64,000 bases of DNA from Apoda limacodes. Its lineage: Eukaryota > Arthropoda > Insecta > Lepidoptera > Limacodidae. This document shows, piece after piece, positions 23,050-33,947 of the stretch (the first letter of the stretch is position 1; each line of letters opens with the position of its first letter). The notes beneath the pieces are model-generated. The model saw nothing but the letters and a program-made list of their open reading frames with translations, had not been told where the DNA came from and searched no databases. The translations under genes were made by a program, and so were the position numbers. Where the stretch lies: NCBI GenBank assembly GCA_946406115.1, contig OX291544.1, forward strand, positions 33,497,521 to 33,561,520. The letters are read 5' to 3'.

Positions 23050-23355
23050 ATTAATGAATTTTGTCAGCGGCTCCAACCGCCTTAAATTTGGTTATCAGCG
23101 TGGGATTCTTACGTCAATTCCTTAATTATACTAATGAAGTTTGCTATAGCAAGCAAGAGTTTAAGCTCGGTTATAGTATTGACACGGGAAACTTTTGAAT
23201 TTTTTCGGGATAAAAACTATTCTATGTCTTTCCTGGGACTCAATATCAACACCAAATTTCATCTAAATCGGTGCTCAACTGATTGGTTTTAGCGTAAAGA
23301 GGTAATAGACAGACACACAGAGTCACACTTGTATATATAATATTAGTATGGATTG
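23050..23355 (+). mobile_element. RTE-like dispersed repeat, copy 2
   Basis: This copy runs from CAGCGGCTCCAACCGCC through TACTAATGAAGTTTGCTATA and ATCAACACCAAATTTCATC to the typical end TATAATATTAGTATGGATTG. It is uninterrupted and serves as reference for copies 1 and 3. Confidence 0.75.
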
Positions 23356-23696
23356 ATTGGAGTATTAAGTTAGACACACATACCACATCCATCCGCAGGC
23401 AATGGTTGAGTGGCGCAGTGGCACATGCGTACGCGACACGTCTCTGACAGCGACGTTTTTCACAACGTGCATCAATAGCAAAGGTTAATAGAAAGTGGTA
23501 AGACAATACGTGGCGTGTCGCGTGTCGCGCAGTCGGGCTCAGCTACAAGCCACAATGGGTATTGTATTGGGCGACGAGTCATGCGACGCGAGCCCACGCA
23601 ACGACGCTCCTCACTAGGTACAGGAATCACCGGATTTTGACATTGGATTTTGGATTAGTCAAGTGCAAGTCGGAGCGGCGCACTAAGGAAAAAAAA
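23356..23696. other. GC-richer sequence, no gene
   Basis: CpG-rich phrases (GTGGCGTGTCGCGTGTCGCG near 23,512) with no supported frame. CAAGTGCAAGTCGGAGCGGC near 23,661 resembles the terminal motif of the interspersed repeat at 26.9 and 50.8 kb. Confidence 0.35.
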
Positions 23697-24540
23697 TAAT
23701 TTATTTATTTTTTTACCACTAAGGTGGCAAACAAGCTTACGGTCCGCCTTATGGTAAGCGGTCACCGTAGCCTATGGACGCTTGCAACACCAGGGGTATC
23801 ACTTGCGCGTTGCCGACCCTTCAGAAATCTAATAACTTCTTTAGTTTAGTAGTCCTTGCAGAAAACCTTGGCAGGGAGCTCATTCCACAACCCAAGCGTT
23901 CGCGGGCGAAAGTTTCTCTGAAACCGCACTGTACGCGACCATTTAGGTTCTAAAGTGTGAGAATGAATTCCCTGCCGATGGCGAGCGGTGCGATGGTAGA
24001 AAGTAGCCGTGGGCATAATTTCGAACAATTCCTCAGAACACATCCCATTGTACAAGCGTTAGAACACACACAGGGAGGTTAAGTCTCTCCTCAGACTTAA
24101 GGGCGAGCAAGTGAGTTTGGAATCGGCAACAATTCTCACAGCCCGTTGTTGAACCGAGTCAAAAGGGCCAAGCTGGTATTCGGGTGCACCCGCCCAGAAA
24201 TGGTAGCAATACTCCATATGACTTGCCGCTTGTTAAGCAGCAACCTTTGCCCCGAAGTGAAGCATTGCTTCGCTCTGTTGAGTAAACCAAGTTTTTTGGA
24301 CGCCAGCTTCACCTTATCTTGTAAATGATCTCGGAACTGAACATTGCTGGAGATGTCGACATCAAGGATCCCAATGCTCTTGGAGATGGAGAGGGGAGTG
24401 TTCTGGAATTGTGGGACCACAGTAAATGGAGTTTTCTTAGCGGTGAACGCGTACGCTTGTGTCTTTGTAGGGTTGAATCGGACCAAGTTTACCCGTCCCT
24501 AGTCAGAGACTTTGGACAGTGTGGTCTCGATTTGATTGAT
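23697..24540 (-). mobile_element. LINE 3' half (RT thumb to 3' end)
   Basis: On the minus strand from 24,486 the frame reads MVRFNPTKTQAYAFTAKK, VVPQFQNTPLSISKSIGILD, SNVQFRDHLQDKVKLASKKL and LLNRAKQCFTSGQRLLL, then shifts frame near 24,170. The C-terminal part at 24,055-23,846 reads FEIMPTATFYHRTARHRQGI and LGLWNELPAKVF. The 3' untranslated end carries CACCTTAGTGGTA and an A-run-equivalent (T/A run at 23,692-23,715). This is a Jockey/CR1-type LINE common in Lepidoptera. The copy is 5'-truncated upstream of the fingers and palm. It is the best reference here for the copies at 29.5, 31.0, 34.4, 37.8, 42.9, 46.7 and 61.5 kb. Confidence 0.88.
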
Positions 24541-26450
24541 TTGATTATACAATGCTTAATACTAAGTCATTCTGTAGGTCCTATGAAATCTTGTAAATGG
24601 GTTTTGCATTCCTTTGGTAGTCAGGTGTTGATGATCATGCACATTCAGGTATTCATATTTCATGGGGTGTGTTGGTTTCATCAGTGATGTATAGTAAAAG
24701 GATGGGAGTAGAATTAATGCTGTGAAAATGAAAGCATTGTGTACGAATGCAAAAGTGGACGTTGGCGCGTTACTTTAAATGACAGGATAATATGCAGAGT
24801 GATACAAGTACGCTGCGGAGTGACAAGATGTAGATAGTGTCAAGGATAAAGAAATAGAAAGGCGTAAGGCTTGTAAAACTGACAAATGAAAAAGATTCAA
24901 ATTTAGATTTCTGTGGTTGATATTATATCGATATAATAAAATCGATACAATGCCTAATACATAATAGTCAGCAATCGTTTTGCCGTTGTAACATTGTACG
25001 AGTGCACATGCACGGTGCGCGGATATAAACTTTATATTTACCAAACGCAGTTGAAATATTAGTAATTGTTTGTTTCACTTTATTTATTCTCTATACAAAT
25101 AGTACCTACTTAAAGTTTGAAGCTTGTGTGTAACAGCGTTTTAGCAATTGAACAAAAACAAAAAACATTGAAAAAAAACATGTTGTTATCTCTCTTAATT
25201 TTTTACTTTTTATTTTTTTATTATTTTTTAAAAAATTCGTCGCAATCGCACTGTTTGAGTATGGGTAGTAAGTTGTATCAATACATAGTTTACATATACG
25301 TGTCTACGTAAGCATCGCTACATACACTTAGTATATTTCTCACTTTTGTATATTAAATTTTTTTTTTTTGCTTATAGCTAAATGATAAAACTATAAGGGT
25401 TTCGTTTACGCTAATTGGTTACGAAACCCTGAACAAGTGTTCTGTGAATTTCACGCGGCAACGGTAGCATTCCGCGGAAAAGAAATGGGACATTTGATAT
25501 CACTTCAGAAGGAATCAAAATAAAAAAACGGAATGCCCACGGCATCATTGAAATAATTAATGGATGCGCTGAAAAATGTATTTAATTTTTCCCATCAATA
25601 AAAGACAAATGGTAAGTTAGTTGAGTAGGTATGGTTGAACAATCAAATATTACGTCCGCTGAGCTGACCTCCGCCGCGCGCCGCATCTGTCAATCAACTT
25701 GTTTTTTCTTCGTTTATGTGAGCTACCGGTTACTTGAGCATTGTCTGTCTGACAAAAAGTAGCCAAATAATTACTGATAGAGCGATACGCCGCCAATACA
25801 AACAGATATTAACGTGTCAGACGTGAGGATATCATCGATCAACGCATGGGTTTGATTTGTTCGGACGAGTACCATTACCAGTACCAGTACCAGTACCAGG
25901 CTCGTGATAGGCTTCTTATCAAAATCAATTGCCTTTTTTCTTACCTCTCTGTCTTTTACACTTGACGGTACAACTTCTTTAATTGTTAATTTATACGATT
26001 TATATGTATAAAAGTCATGGTATAAAGGTTTTTGTGCTAAGAAATTAAATTATATGGGATGGAAATTATTGGTCAGTAAGCTTAGGGGACTCGCGGACGA
26101 ATGGAGTCCAAAAACAAAACATAACAGTTTTGCATTAATTAGTAACAATCATAGGCATTGGCACAGTGACGTAGAGCATGTTTCCAAAAGAAGCCCGATT
26201 CCCCACCCTCTACCCTCCATATTCTAATGAAGTCAAAAACAATAATAGTAAATAACGGCAGCACAACCAATACCAAATAATAAAGGTTATGTTAGACAAT
26301 AAAACATACAAATACCTATAGAATTCTATATTAAAGTGTGAGGTACTTTATAATTAATTATTTCCCCTGGTATTCCGCTGCATTACGTTTTGGTAATAAC
26401 TTTTTAAGCTTACTCTGTTACTTAAGATATAGGCTAAAATTTAGCGGACC
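24541..26450. other. No gene; a few small repeats
   Basis: A 16-base perfect palindrome (ATTATATCGATATAAT) lies at 24,922-24,937, and an ACCAGT repeat at about 25,876-25,899. Short AT-rich frames have no recognisable content. Confidence 0.5.
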
Positions 26451-26539
26451 TCGTAACATATGAATAACAAACAAATCAGCTTGTACATACTTAACGTTTT
26501 TAGAAAACGTGTCCGTCCGCCTAGAGAGAATTTCAGCAA

Positions 26540-26790
26540 AGCTAGAGACACCGACCCAGCCGTGACCCGCGACCCGCGACTAGACTGGGCGGGCGGGTAT
26601 AAATCTCCGGGCGGACGTTACGTACGACTGATCGTTGGTTTTTGCGGTGATCTCTTATTGAAAAAGATCCCTCGGGATAATACACAGGCTTCCGGAAGTT
26701 AACTGAATCTTTTCCTTCTGAATCGTGTGCGGATGCTTTTTGAGGAAGAATGCATCTACCCGGATACCCGGATACCCGGATATGCAACCT
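26540..26790. other. GC-rich block with TATA motif and 8-bp repeat
   Basis: GACCCGCGACCCGCGAC is followed by GGGCGGGTATAAATCTCCGG, a TATA box in a GC-rich setting, and further right by three tandem ACCCGGAT units (about 26,757-26,780). This could be a core promoter or a transposon internal promoter, but no adjoining ORF or transcript signal supports a gene. Confidence 0.35.
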
Positions 26791-26947
26791 TTGCAAGAGG
26801 CAATCTTAAGAGGACGATGAACTTGTTAATTATCCAGTAGTAAATTTCACTGCAAAGCAATATATAGAACTTATTAATGTTTACGTTTACCTATAACTTT
26901 CATAATCCTTAAGAATATTATACGAAATGTTGTGTTTAATTAAAAAA

Positions 26948-27252
26948 AATCGGCCAAGTGCGAGTCGGACTTACGGAACCCGTACCATTATCTATAAAAA
27001 CGGCAAAAAATCGCGTTTGTTGTATGGGAGCCCCCTTAAATATTTATTTTATTCTGTTTTTTATTATTTGTCGTTATAGCGGCAACAGAAATACATCTTC
27101 TGTAAATTATAGTTATAAGTTATAAGTATAAATTTCGACTGTCAACTATAACAGTATATGAGATACAGCCTGGTGACAGACGGACGGACGGACAGCGGAG
27201 TCTTAGCAATAGGGTTCCGCTAATTACCCTTTGGGTACGGAACCCTAAAAAC
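26948..27252 (+). mobile_element. Interspersed repeat with GGTTCCG-type ends
   Basis: The repeat starts ATCGGCCAAGTGCGAGTCGG, contains TGTTGTATGGGAGCCCCCTT and the GACGGACGGACGGACAG run, and ends GGGTACGGAACCCTAAAAA. GGAACCC and GGGTTCC-like words near both ends are partly inverted. I recognise it as a widespread lepidopteran family; related copies are at 10.6-12.1 and 50.8-51.6 kb. Confidence 0.75.
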
Positions 27253-27811
27253 CAGGGACCTTCCAAATAAACTGCACGTATAAATTTATGTACCTTATTT
27301 AATTTAATTATATTTAATTGACTATATATATTGACTTTTTTTGGTTTGGTTTGTTTCCGGTATTGATGACTGACGACAATCATGCAAGCGATAGGATTAC
27401 GCCCTCATTTATATTAGAATGTATGGAGAAAAAGAATTCAATTACATTGTGTGAACATTTTAAAACAAATGCGTGCATCGTTTGTGTTGGACGGGAGGGA
27501 CACTAATTCTATTAATTTGTGCCTATTCTTCACTGCCATTTTGGTTTGCGGTCACCGTAAAAGAAAAAGGCGTAAACGGTGCCGATGTTAACGCAGCGTT
27601 TGATACATCGCTGCGGCTTAAAAGGGTCTCGTGACTTTTATTTAGATTTGAGCGCCATCTGCGGTCGTGTGCTGAGAGTAGAGGGTTGCGGTTTCAGGTA
27701 GTACAACATTCGGTTTAATGGGATCAATCGATATCGGGGATAGTCCGGATAAGTGAAAATCCAGATGATCCGTAGTATGGGAAAATCAAAGCAATACCTA
27801 TAATGATTTTT
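27253..27811. other. No gene recognised
   Basis: Short frames only. 27,540-27,720 is somewhat GC-richer without repeats or domains that I can name. Confidence 0.5.
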
Positions 27812-28290
27812 TTATTTTATTTTTTATTTATTAGAAACAAATACTACACAATTAGTGTTACACAAGTATTTATTTTATATCTAGACTTAGAATTTCCTTA
27901 ATGAATTTTAATAAAAATTAATATTGCGCTTGCCGTATCATCTCCAACTGAGAAACTCTGAAGAGTAACGGTGATCTAGACTATACGGCGAGCCAGGCCA
28001 TCGAAACTGGTTGATATAAGAAAATATATTACAGTGAACTTTTAATTTGAGTTTTAAATTTGGGCAGAGTTACAAAACATGTCTATTTCTATAAATTTGT
28101 CATTATTATTTCTACTAGACCGTCTGAAGAAGCATTTGCCAACGTAGCACTTTTTTGAAATTAAAAAAGGGTAAAGATGTGTTTTGCAACAAGATCTTTC
28201 ATTTTTACGGGAAACTTTCAAATTAATATGATTTAATAAGGGTGCTGAGTCAATGACATTATTAAGAATTTTGTACAAGGTATAACGTAA
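27812..28290 (-). mobile_element. LINE C-terminus and 3' UTR
   Basis: Minus-strand translation from 28,278 gives MYKILNNVIDSAPLLNHINL, KVSRKNERSCCKTHLYPF and, after further residues, IEIDMFCNS near the stop at 28,054. The order Y-K-I-x-N...D-S...L-L-x-x-I-N...DIF-C-N-S is the conserved C-terminal end of several Jockey/CR1-type LINE proteins. The following 240 bases end in a long A/T run, as expected of a 3' UTR. Everything upstream is missing. Confidence 0.65.
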
Positions 28291-28744
28291 CGACGATTCA
28301 TGTGGTCCGTCTCCGGTAAAGGACCGGAGGATACAGGAAACTATGGAAGTTTCTAGGCATCCACTCCTAGGTCCATATACGCCTGTATCGTTTCAAATAA
28401 AGAGACCATAGAATATGTTGTACGTTTGACATGGTCTGTCATGCGACACTTCTAAAAGTTTGTCTCCTTGGCGTGGATAATATATTTATCTATTATAGTA
28501 AGTAATTTTATTACTAGAAAACTGTATATTCTAGTACTTCTAAACTGTAACATAACTATGTAACAAACCGAACCGAACTTTTAAAGAACCGTTTTCTTAA
28601 TATACCTAAAATAATTATTCTTTGTTGTGCGGTGTGTCAGTGAAACTTAGGTAAGTTTCTAATAATTGTTTTTATTTTATCAGAGCACAACGGTTCCTTG
28701 TATACCTTTACTTCGCCGTTGATGCTATATTGGAGAAGACTACT
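28291..28744. other. No gene recognised
   Basis: Mixed sequence with GTCTCCGGTAAAGGACCGGA (an imperfect dyad near 28,306) but no frame or repeat I can identify. Confidence 0.4.
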
Positions 28745-29040
28745 CTTCTCAACTACTGTGAGGGCCGGTGCTTGTCAGCCTTCGAGGAACGTCAGCACTG
28801 AGGGGAGACCTGGAGTGCTCTATACCCCAGAATCTCGGCCTGAGCAGTAGCAGAGTATTGGCTCTACCGATACGGCGCACCCGAACTATGGAGCGAACAT
28901 CTGCTACGCTGCCACATACAACATAGCTACATGCCAGCCACGTGCGACATCGCATTGTGCCAGCTACGTGCGGCATAACATTGTGCCGACTCTCTATAGC
29001 CCTGGCATACAGTACTCACCACACGGCTCTAGGCCGAAGA
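28745..29040. other. GC-rich repeat-like block
   Basis: The block begins near TGTGAGGGCCGGTGCTTGTC and has internal near-repeats (CCAGCCACGTGCGACAT and CCAGCTACGTGCGGCAT, about 28,932 and 28,959). Composition differs sharply from the flanks. A solo LTR or promoter region are possibilities; I could not fix the ends. Confidence 0.35.
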
Positions 29041-29227
29041 ATCTAATTGTGTTTTCTATCGTAATATATGCTTAAAAACCTTACACTTAGAAATCTTTGT
29101 AGGCAGGCTTTCGGTTTTTCTATATTTCTGTATAGTTAGGTAGTTTTCTACTAATGTAAAATAGATAGTTCTAATTTATATTTTAAGGGTTAAAAATCAC
29201 CTTATGTGATTAGGCTACTAATGACCA

Positions 29228-29443
29228 TTAAATATTGTTAATATAAACTGTGAACGAGTATACATTATAACCTTCCTTACCATTGAAAAGTATTTTCTTT
29301 ACTTGCTTCGAACCCGCTCTACCTATCCGGTGTATCAGTGACGGAATACTCTGTCCTGTTATGAAGGTATCTGTATCGATGTTAACACGGCGATTTTTAA
29401 GACGTTCAATTTTATGTTTGGTGGCACTGTTCATACGAAACAT
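29228..29443 (-). CDS. Unrecognised 71-codon ORF
   Basis: An ATG frame rich in Lys and Arg (for example HKIERLKNRRVNIDTDTF, then SLIHRIGRAGSKQVKKILF) runs on the minus strand. I know no family with this sequence. The even mix of residues is more protein-like than most short frames nearby, yet nothing else (splice sites, promoter, conservation) supports it. It ends 42 bases from a LINE fragment and could be part of a mobile element. Confidence 0.25.
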   Translation of the reverse strand: MFRMNSATKHKIERLKNRRVNIDTDTFITGQSIPSLIHRIGRAGSKQVKKILFNGKEGYNVYSFTVYINNI

Positions 29444-29484
29444 AGGGATTTCCTACTCTAAATTCCAATGACCTTATAAATTTA

Positions 29485-29600
29485 ACCCAAGCGTTCGTGG
29501 GACGAAGTTTCTTTGAAACCGCAGTGTACGCGATCATTTCGGTTCTAAAGTGTGAGAATGAATTCCCTGCCAATGGCAAGCCTTACGACGTTAGAAAGTA
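29485..29600 (-). mobile_element. LINE C-terminal fragment
   Basis: About 115 bases match the 23.7-kb LINE around the ARHRQGI...LEPKWSRT...RNF coding part (AACCCAAGCGTTCGTGGGAC and AAAGTGTGAGAATGAATTCC on plus). Both ends are cut off. Confidence 0.8.
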
Positions 29601-30255
29601 GTAGCTTGATATTTCTTTATAAAGTTTAAAATGTATTATTACAAATATATTTCAGTATAGCGTAGAACAGTGTTGTCTCAACGTGTTTACGGAGCAGCCG
29701 CAATCAGGGCCGCACTCCGCCGCCGTACGGCCCGCGCCGACCAAACCATAAATGTATTTTATGCAGGAATACCGGCCCAAGATGCTGATTTGTGTATTCA
29801 GCCTCCCCGTCCTACGTATATGCCTTTCGTAAAATAAACGAGGACAAGGAAATCATAACTGTCAGCGTGGCTAAGCGGATAGACAAGATTTCTCCAGTAT
29901 TTACGGCTAAGTATAGATCAAGTTTTATGAGTAAGCATACATTTTACAGTTTTTGAAAATATATATTCGATGATAATTATTTTATAACATTATATAGCAA
30001 AACAAGCTGTTAAATATCTGAATCTCATCTTATAAACCTGAAGATTTATGCCGCTTAACGAGAATTACGCTAACGCTAAAGGGAGATAGATATACTTTAG
30101 TGATATCTACAACTTACTTCTAGTTATTGCGTTCCGCAGCGTTGCTGGCAGCTTATAGCTTTACTTGAAAATTATTTGATTTATATGTTATTACTGTCGT
30201 GATTACAATAGTTATTTGTTATACAAGTGAGTAAAAGCGTTTTTTGGTAGAAGTG
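29601..30255. other. No gene; one GC-rich patch
   Basis: 29,690-29,850 is GC-rich (CCGCACTCCGCCGCCGTACG) with AT-rich sequence after it. No frame is supported. Confidence 0.4.
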
Positions 30256-30261
30256 CCGACT

Positions 30262-30465
30262 TTAAATCCTGAGCATAGCGAGGGATTTAAAGGCACGAGA
30301 CCGAAAAAATTTAATCACGCGTCCAGCATACAACTTTTCACCTGTACCAGCGAGAAAAATATTTTCACGTGACTTTTCTGGTAAAAAGTTAAGTTCGGCA
30401 TTGGAGACTTGTTGTCTTAATTCTTCTGGTGTCAGAGAAATATCTTCGTAGCTTTTATCTCTCAT
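30262..30465 (-). pseudogene. Possible Crypton-like recombinase N-terminus
   Basis: The minus-strand ATG frame begins MRDKSYEDISLTPEELRQQV and continues NAELNFLPEKSRENIF. A short acidic leader followed by an LPEKSR-type motif resembles the N-terminal SAM-like region of Crypton or related tyrosine-recombinase proteins found in insect genomes. After about residue 40 the resemblance stops, perhaps through a frameshift, and no catalytic domain follows. It could be another protein altogether; the evidence is one short motif. Confidence 0.35.
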
Positions 30466-30984
30466 TTTTCAAACAAAACAGAATTATTAATTAAATAAAC
30501 AATCTTATGTTCAAAGAACTAGCTTGCCGCCATTTTACTTTGTTTTTTTTTTTAATTGAGGTTACGTTCGGCATTGTACCTACTACAACCTCTGCCATTG
30601 CTATCAAAACAACGTATGATATTTTTTAAGTTAGTTGTATAAACTTTGAATAATACTAATAATTTATAAAAACTCACTTAAAAACGAAAAAATGCTATTT
30701 AGTTATATTCTTAATTAAAATGAACAAGGTTAAGTATTTGCCCCGAAATTTGTTTCTGACCAGTCATTGTATTGTTTTTTTTTTCATCATCGGGTTAATT
30801 CCAAAAGTCAATGTTCGAACAGTGAACTACATTGCTTCACTAGTGAGCAAAATTCGATTTTTTGACTATCCTTTTCGTGCTGGTGAGGTGAAAAAGAATA
30901 AGCCAATGAACAATATATGATTATCGTCTTGGAACCAGATTTTTTTACTAACTTGAATCAGGGGCCCTATGGAAACGACCTACA

Positions 30985-31192
30985 CTATGTTTTTACACAT
31001 TCCCTGTCAAGGTTTTCTCTGAGGACTACAGTATGTGGTTTTTCAAAAAAGAATTATTACATTTTTAAAGGGTTGACAACGAGCAAGTAGTCGAGTAATG
31101 CCCCAGGTGTAGGGTCCATAGGCAGCGGTGGCCGATTACCATCAGGCAGACCGTAAGCTCGTTGCGCGTGTCCCACCTTAGTGGTATAAAAA
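30985..31192 (+). mobile_element. LINE 3' end
   Basis: The plus-strand sequence from about TTCCCTGTCAAGGTTTTCTC through CATCAGGCAGACCGTAAGCT to CACCTTAGTGGTATAAAAAA is the 3' end of the 23.7-kb LINE family in the opposite orientation, with only the last coding codons retained. Confidence 0.85.
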
Positions 31193-31196
31193 AACC

Positions 31197-31324
31197 ATTA
31201 CGTTTTCAAGGTTATCAGTTCCTCAAGCTGTTTCTAAACAAAATTTTTTACTGATTTACATTAGGATGATACGGTGTCTCTACAGTCTACATTACGTTTT
31301 CCAGGTTATCAGTTCGTCAAGCTG
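31197..31324. repeat. 34-bp direct repeat pair
   Basis: The sequence beginning ATTACGTTTTCAAGGTTATC occurs at 31,197-31,230 and, with two substitutions, at 31,291-31,324. The copies start 94 bases apart, directly after the LINE 3' end. Confidence 0.9.
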
Positions 31325-31500
31325 CATAACATGCCCTTTGCCTCTTCTCAATATTGATTTTCCAGCTATATCGGTTAATTTAGTTTGTCCACATGAATTA
31401 CACGTACATACACACACCTACATGGAGTTTTCGGTAACTGGAATCGGTTGCAAATTGGCTGAAAGCAAGTCATGTCACTAATATTTGTATTTCAAAGTTG

Positions 31501-31808
31501 ATAAGTGCGTATACGCGTATTTAAATAAGTGCGGGAGTACGAATACGCGTATTTAGATAAGTGCGGGTGTACGTATACGCGTATTTAAATAAGTGCGGGA
31601 GTACGAATACGCGTATTTAGATAAGTGCGGGTGTACGTATACGCGTATTTAAATAAGTGCGGGAGTACGAATACGCGTATTTAGATAAGTGCGGGTGTAC
31701 GTATACGCGTATTTAAATAAGTGCGGGAGTACGAATACGCGTATTTAGATAAGTGCGGGAGTACGAATACGCGTATTTAGATAAGTGCGGGTGTACGTAT
31801 ACGCATAT
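31501..31808. repeat. 32-bp tandem array with 64-bp A/B alternation
   Basis: The 10-base palindrome ATACGCGTAT lies at 31,511, 31,543, 31,575, 31,607, 31,639, 31,671, 31,703, 31,735 and 31,767, always 32 bases apart, with a mutated tenth copy at 31,799. Spacers alternate between type A (TTAAATAAG...GGGAGTACGA) and type B (TTAGATAAG...GGGTGTACGT). The order is A B A B A B A, then a hybrid (B left half, A right half), then B. Confidence 0.96.
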
Positions 31809-32474
31809 TTAGAGTCTAACCTTAAAGCCAAGATTTCGAAATTCTAAAATAATGATGAAAGTTTCAATTGCAACCCAAATTCGAGAACATTAGACTAACT
31901 CTCTCTCGTAACCCTCCCTCACTTCAAATAACATCCGATGTCTCAGCGACAACCCTTCACATTCCTGCGCGCGTCGTCGGGGGACGTCGCACAAGACCAA
32001 GACATTCTCCACATACTTCCCTGAATTTTTGCAAGACAAATAGCAGCCGCTTGACCGAAATGACATATGGGCAGCCGAAGGAAGTAGGCAGGCTTATACA
32101 CTTCCCGGAATTCCCGTCCCCCAGGGGGGCGCGCGACACACTGGACGATGATTTATGCACTTACAAAAGTTTCATGCCCACTTCTGTTTATGAAAGTTAT
32201 GAACATTTGTGAATTTTTTCGAGTGCCTTTTGATTATTTTTTTATCATGATGAGCGTAACATAAAACAGCAATCACTGCTTACAAAACATTATTTATGAA
32301 GACCTAAAACTTGAAATCTTAACTTATTCATTGATCACTCGTCACTCGTTCACTAATGAATTAAAACTTCTTAACTTCCAATCGCATTTTTACCAAAAAA
32401 TATTTATTATTCTTCCCGAAGATTGTTTCCTAAATTAGGGAAAAATTTTAAAACGTATAATTAGTTAGCAGTTT
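31809..32474. other. No supported gene
   Basis: A plus frame open to 32,212 has no ATG at its left end and no known motif. The 31,960-32,150 portion is GC-richer. The right end runs into the 3.4-kb duplication. Confidence 0.4.
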
Positions 32475-32862
32475 TTTATAACTTCTTAAAGCGCGACACA
32501 ATATAAAGACCAGCTTTAGCAACTCTTTCTTCAAGAAATACCAAATCATATTTATTTATATTTTGCTCAATGACTCTTTGATTCGACACCGATTATAACT
32601 TTTACGCAAATACTAATTAAAATATAATACACACAAACATATTTAAGATTCTAATGAAGTCGCTATTGTATGATGTTATATCAATAAGTCATAGTATATT
32701 GAAAAAACGGATTATTGTGAAAATCCTAGGAAGTTCGCAAACTATCGATTAATTGGAAAATAAAAATTAGTTTTGTAATCTTCCGGGATATATTCAAGAT
32801 CCTTGTAAAAGAAACAGAGTTTGATTTCTGACGGATCGAATTTTGAGCGCTGATTAGAGAAG

Positions 32863-32909
32863 ATGTTATAAATCGTCCATTATCCCACATGAGGGATGAT
32901 TTATAACAT
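32863..32909. repeat. 16-bp-arm hairpin (unit 1)
   Basis: ATGTTATAAATCGTCC (32,863-32,878) pairs with GGATGATTTATAACAT (32,894-32,909) with one mismatch and a 15-base loop. The same structure is at 36,262-36,308 in unit 2. Confidence 0.8.
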
Positions 32910-33052
32910 ATTCGTTCTCATTGGTTAGTAAATAACTCTTTGCAAAGAAATATTTGTTTCAAGTTAGACAAGTAATTATATGTATAAAGTTAGGCAACAT
33001 ATTATAATAAAAAAGTTAAGTATCCTCTGGAAAAATCAAACCTATAGGTAGG

Positions 33053-33130
33053 GGGATGAGGAAAGGTGACTGCCAAGTGGCAAGGAAAGTAATAGGAAGA
33101 GGGATGAGGATAGGTGACCGCCATGTGGCA
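33053..33130. repeat. 30-bp direct repeat pair (unit 1)
   Basis: GGGATGAGGAAAGGTGACTG... (33,053-33,082) recurs with about three substitutions at 33,101-33,130, period 48. The copy in unit 2 is 3,399 bases downstream. Confidence 0.88.
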
Positions 33131-33225
33131 TATTTTCCGTGCTTCGGAGCATGATTAGATCGGATGATTATCGCAACGTAAGTAACTATTCGGATATGTA
33201 CATATTACATGTACATACATTTATA

Positions 33226-33613
33226 CTGGTTGGAAACGTTAAGTGATCTCACTCGATTATTAATTAACCATACAAGATATCGAAATACTGATTATTGATC
33301 CTGAAAGCGCTTCACGAACTCTATCCATTTTGCGTGTTTAATTTAGTAATGGTGGCGTATTCTTATGTTGAAAAAAGAGATATGATGAAACTATATTACC
33401 AAAATTATTTAGGTATCATAATATCATCATGTCGCCATACTAAATGTATGGAAGCTGAAACCATGAATTTTTTTGCATAAACTTATTTCATAAACTGTTA
33501 TTGATACCATTGCATAGAGCTTGTTAAGCACTTTCAGGATTAATCAGTAATTCCATATCATGTAGGGTTCAGAAATAATCGAGTTAGATAAGATCTCATA
33601 CCGTTTCCCCCTG
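33226..33613. mobile_element. Fold-back element with ~98-bp inverted arms (unit 1)
   Basis: Left arm about 33,231-33,328 (GGAAACG, ACTCGATTATT, ATACTGATTA, TCCTGAAAGCGC, CTCTAT) is matched in reverse complement by 33,511-33,608 at very roughly 80 percent, allowing small indels. The right outer edge reads CCGTTTCCCCCTG. The 180-base centre is AT-rich and contains a short frame with no ATG at its start. Long inverted arms and no coding capacity suggest a non-autonomous DNA transposon. Confidence 0.72.
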
Positions 33614-33947
33614 TATAATGTATATAAAACATATATAATTATATAAATTATACGAGTACATACATATTTTTTGTTTAAGTTAGAAATTGCGTTAATCGTT
33701 TGATGCTTGGAGCCCCATATAACTAATGAAAAATACTGTTGATTTTTTTTTTTAATAATAATTGTATAAAACCATACAAATTGTACTTATACGTAACCAG
33801 AACAGAACCTTTTTCACAGAATTAAAGTACACAAAACGTCGAGCCAGACCCTACTCACTTATTTACATCAGTCCGTTATGAAAGTATTCCGTAACAAGAT
33901 CATTAGGCCCACTTAGATTGATCCTTACAAAAGGATCTTGCAAATGA

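Noticed and set aside
31868..32212. 114-codon plus-strand open frame
   Set aside because: No ATG at its start (TTG), no motif, and a similar open frame exists on the other strand; likely compositional.
33295..33480. 62-codon plus-strand ORF in both 3.4-kb units
   Set aside because: It starts with a non-ATG codon, lies within the fold-back element and has no recognisable content.
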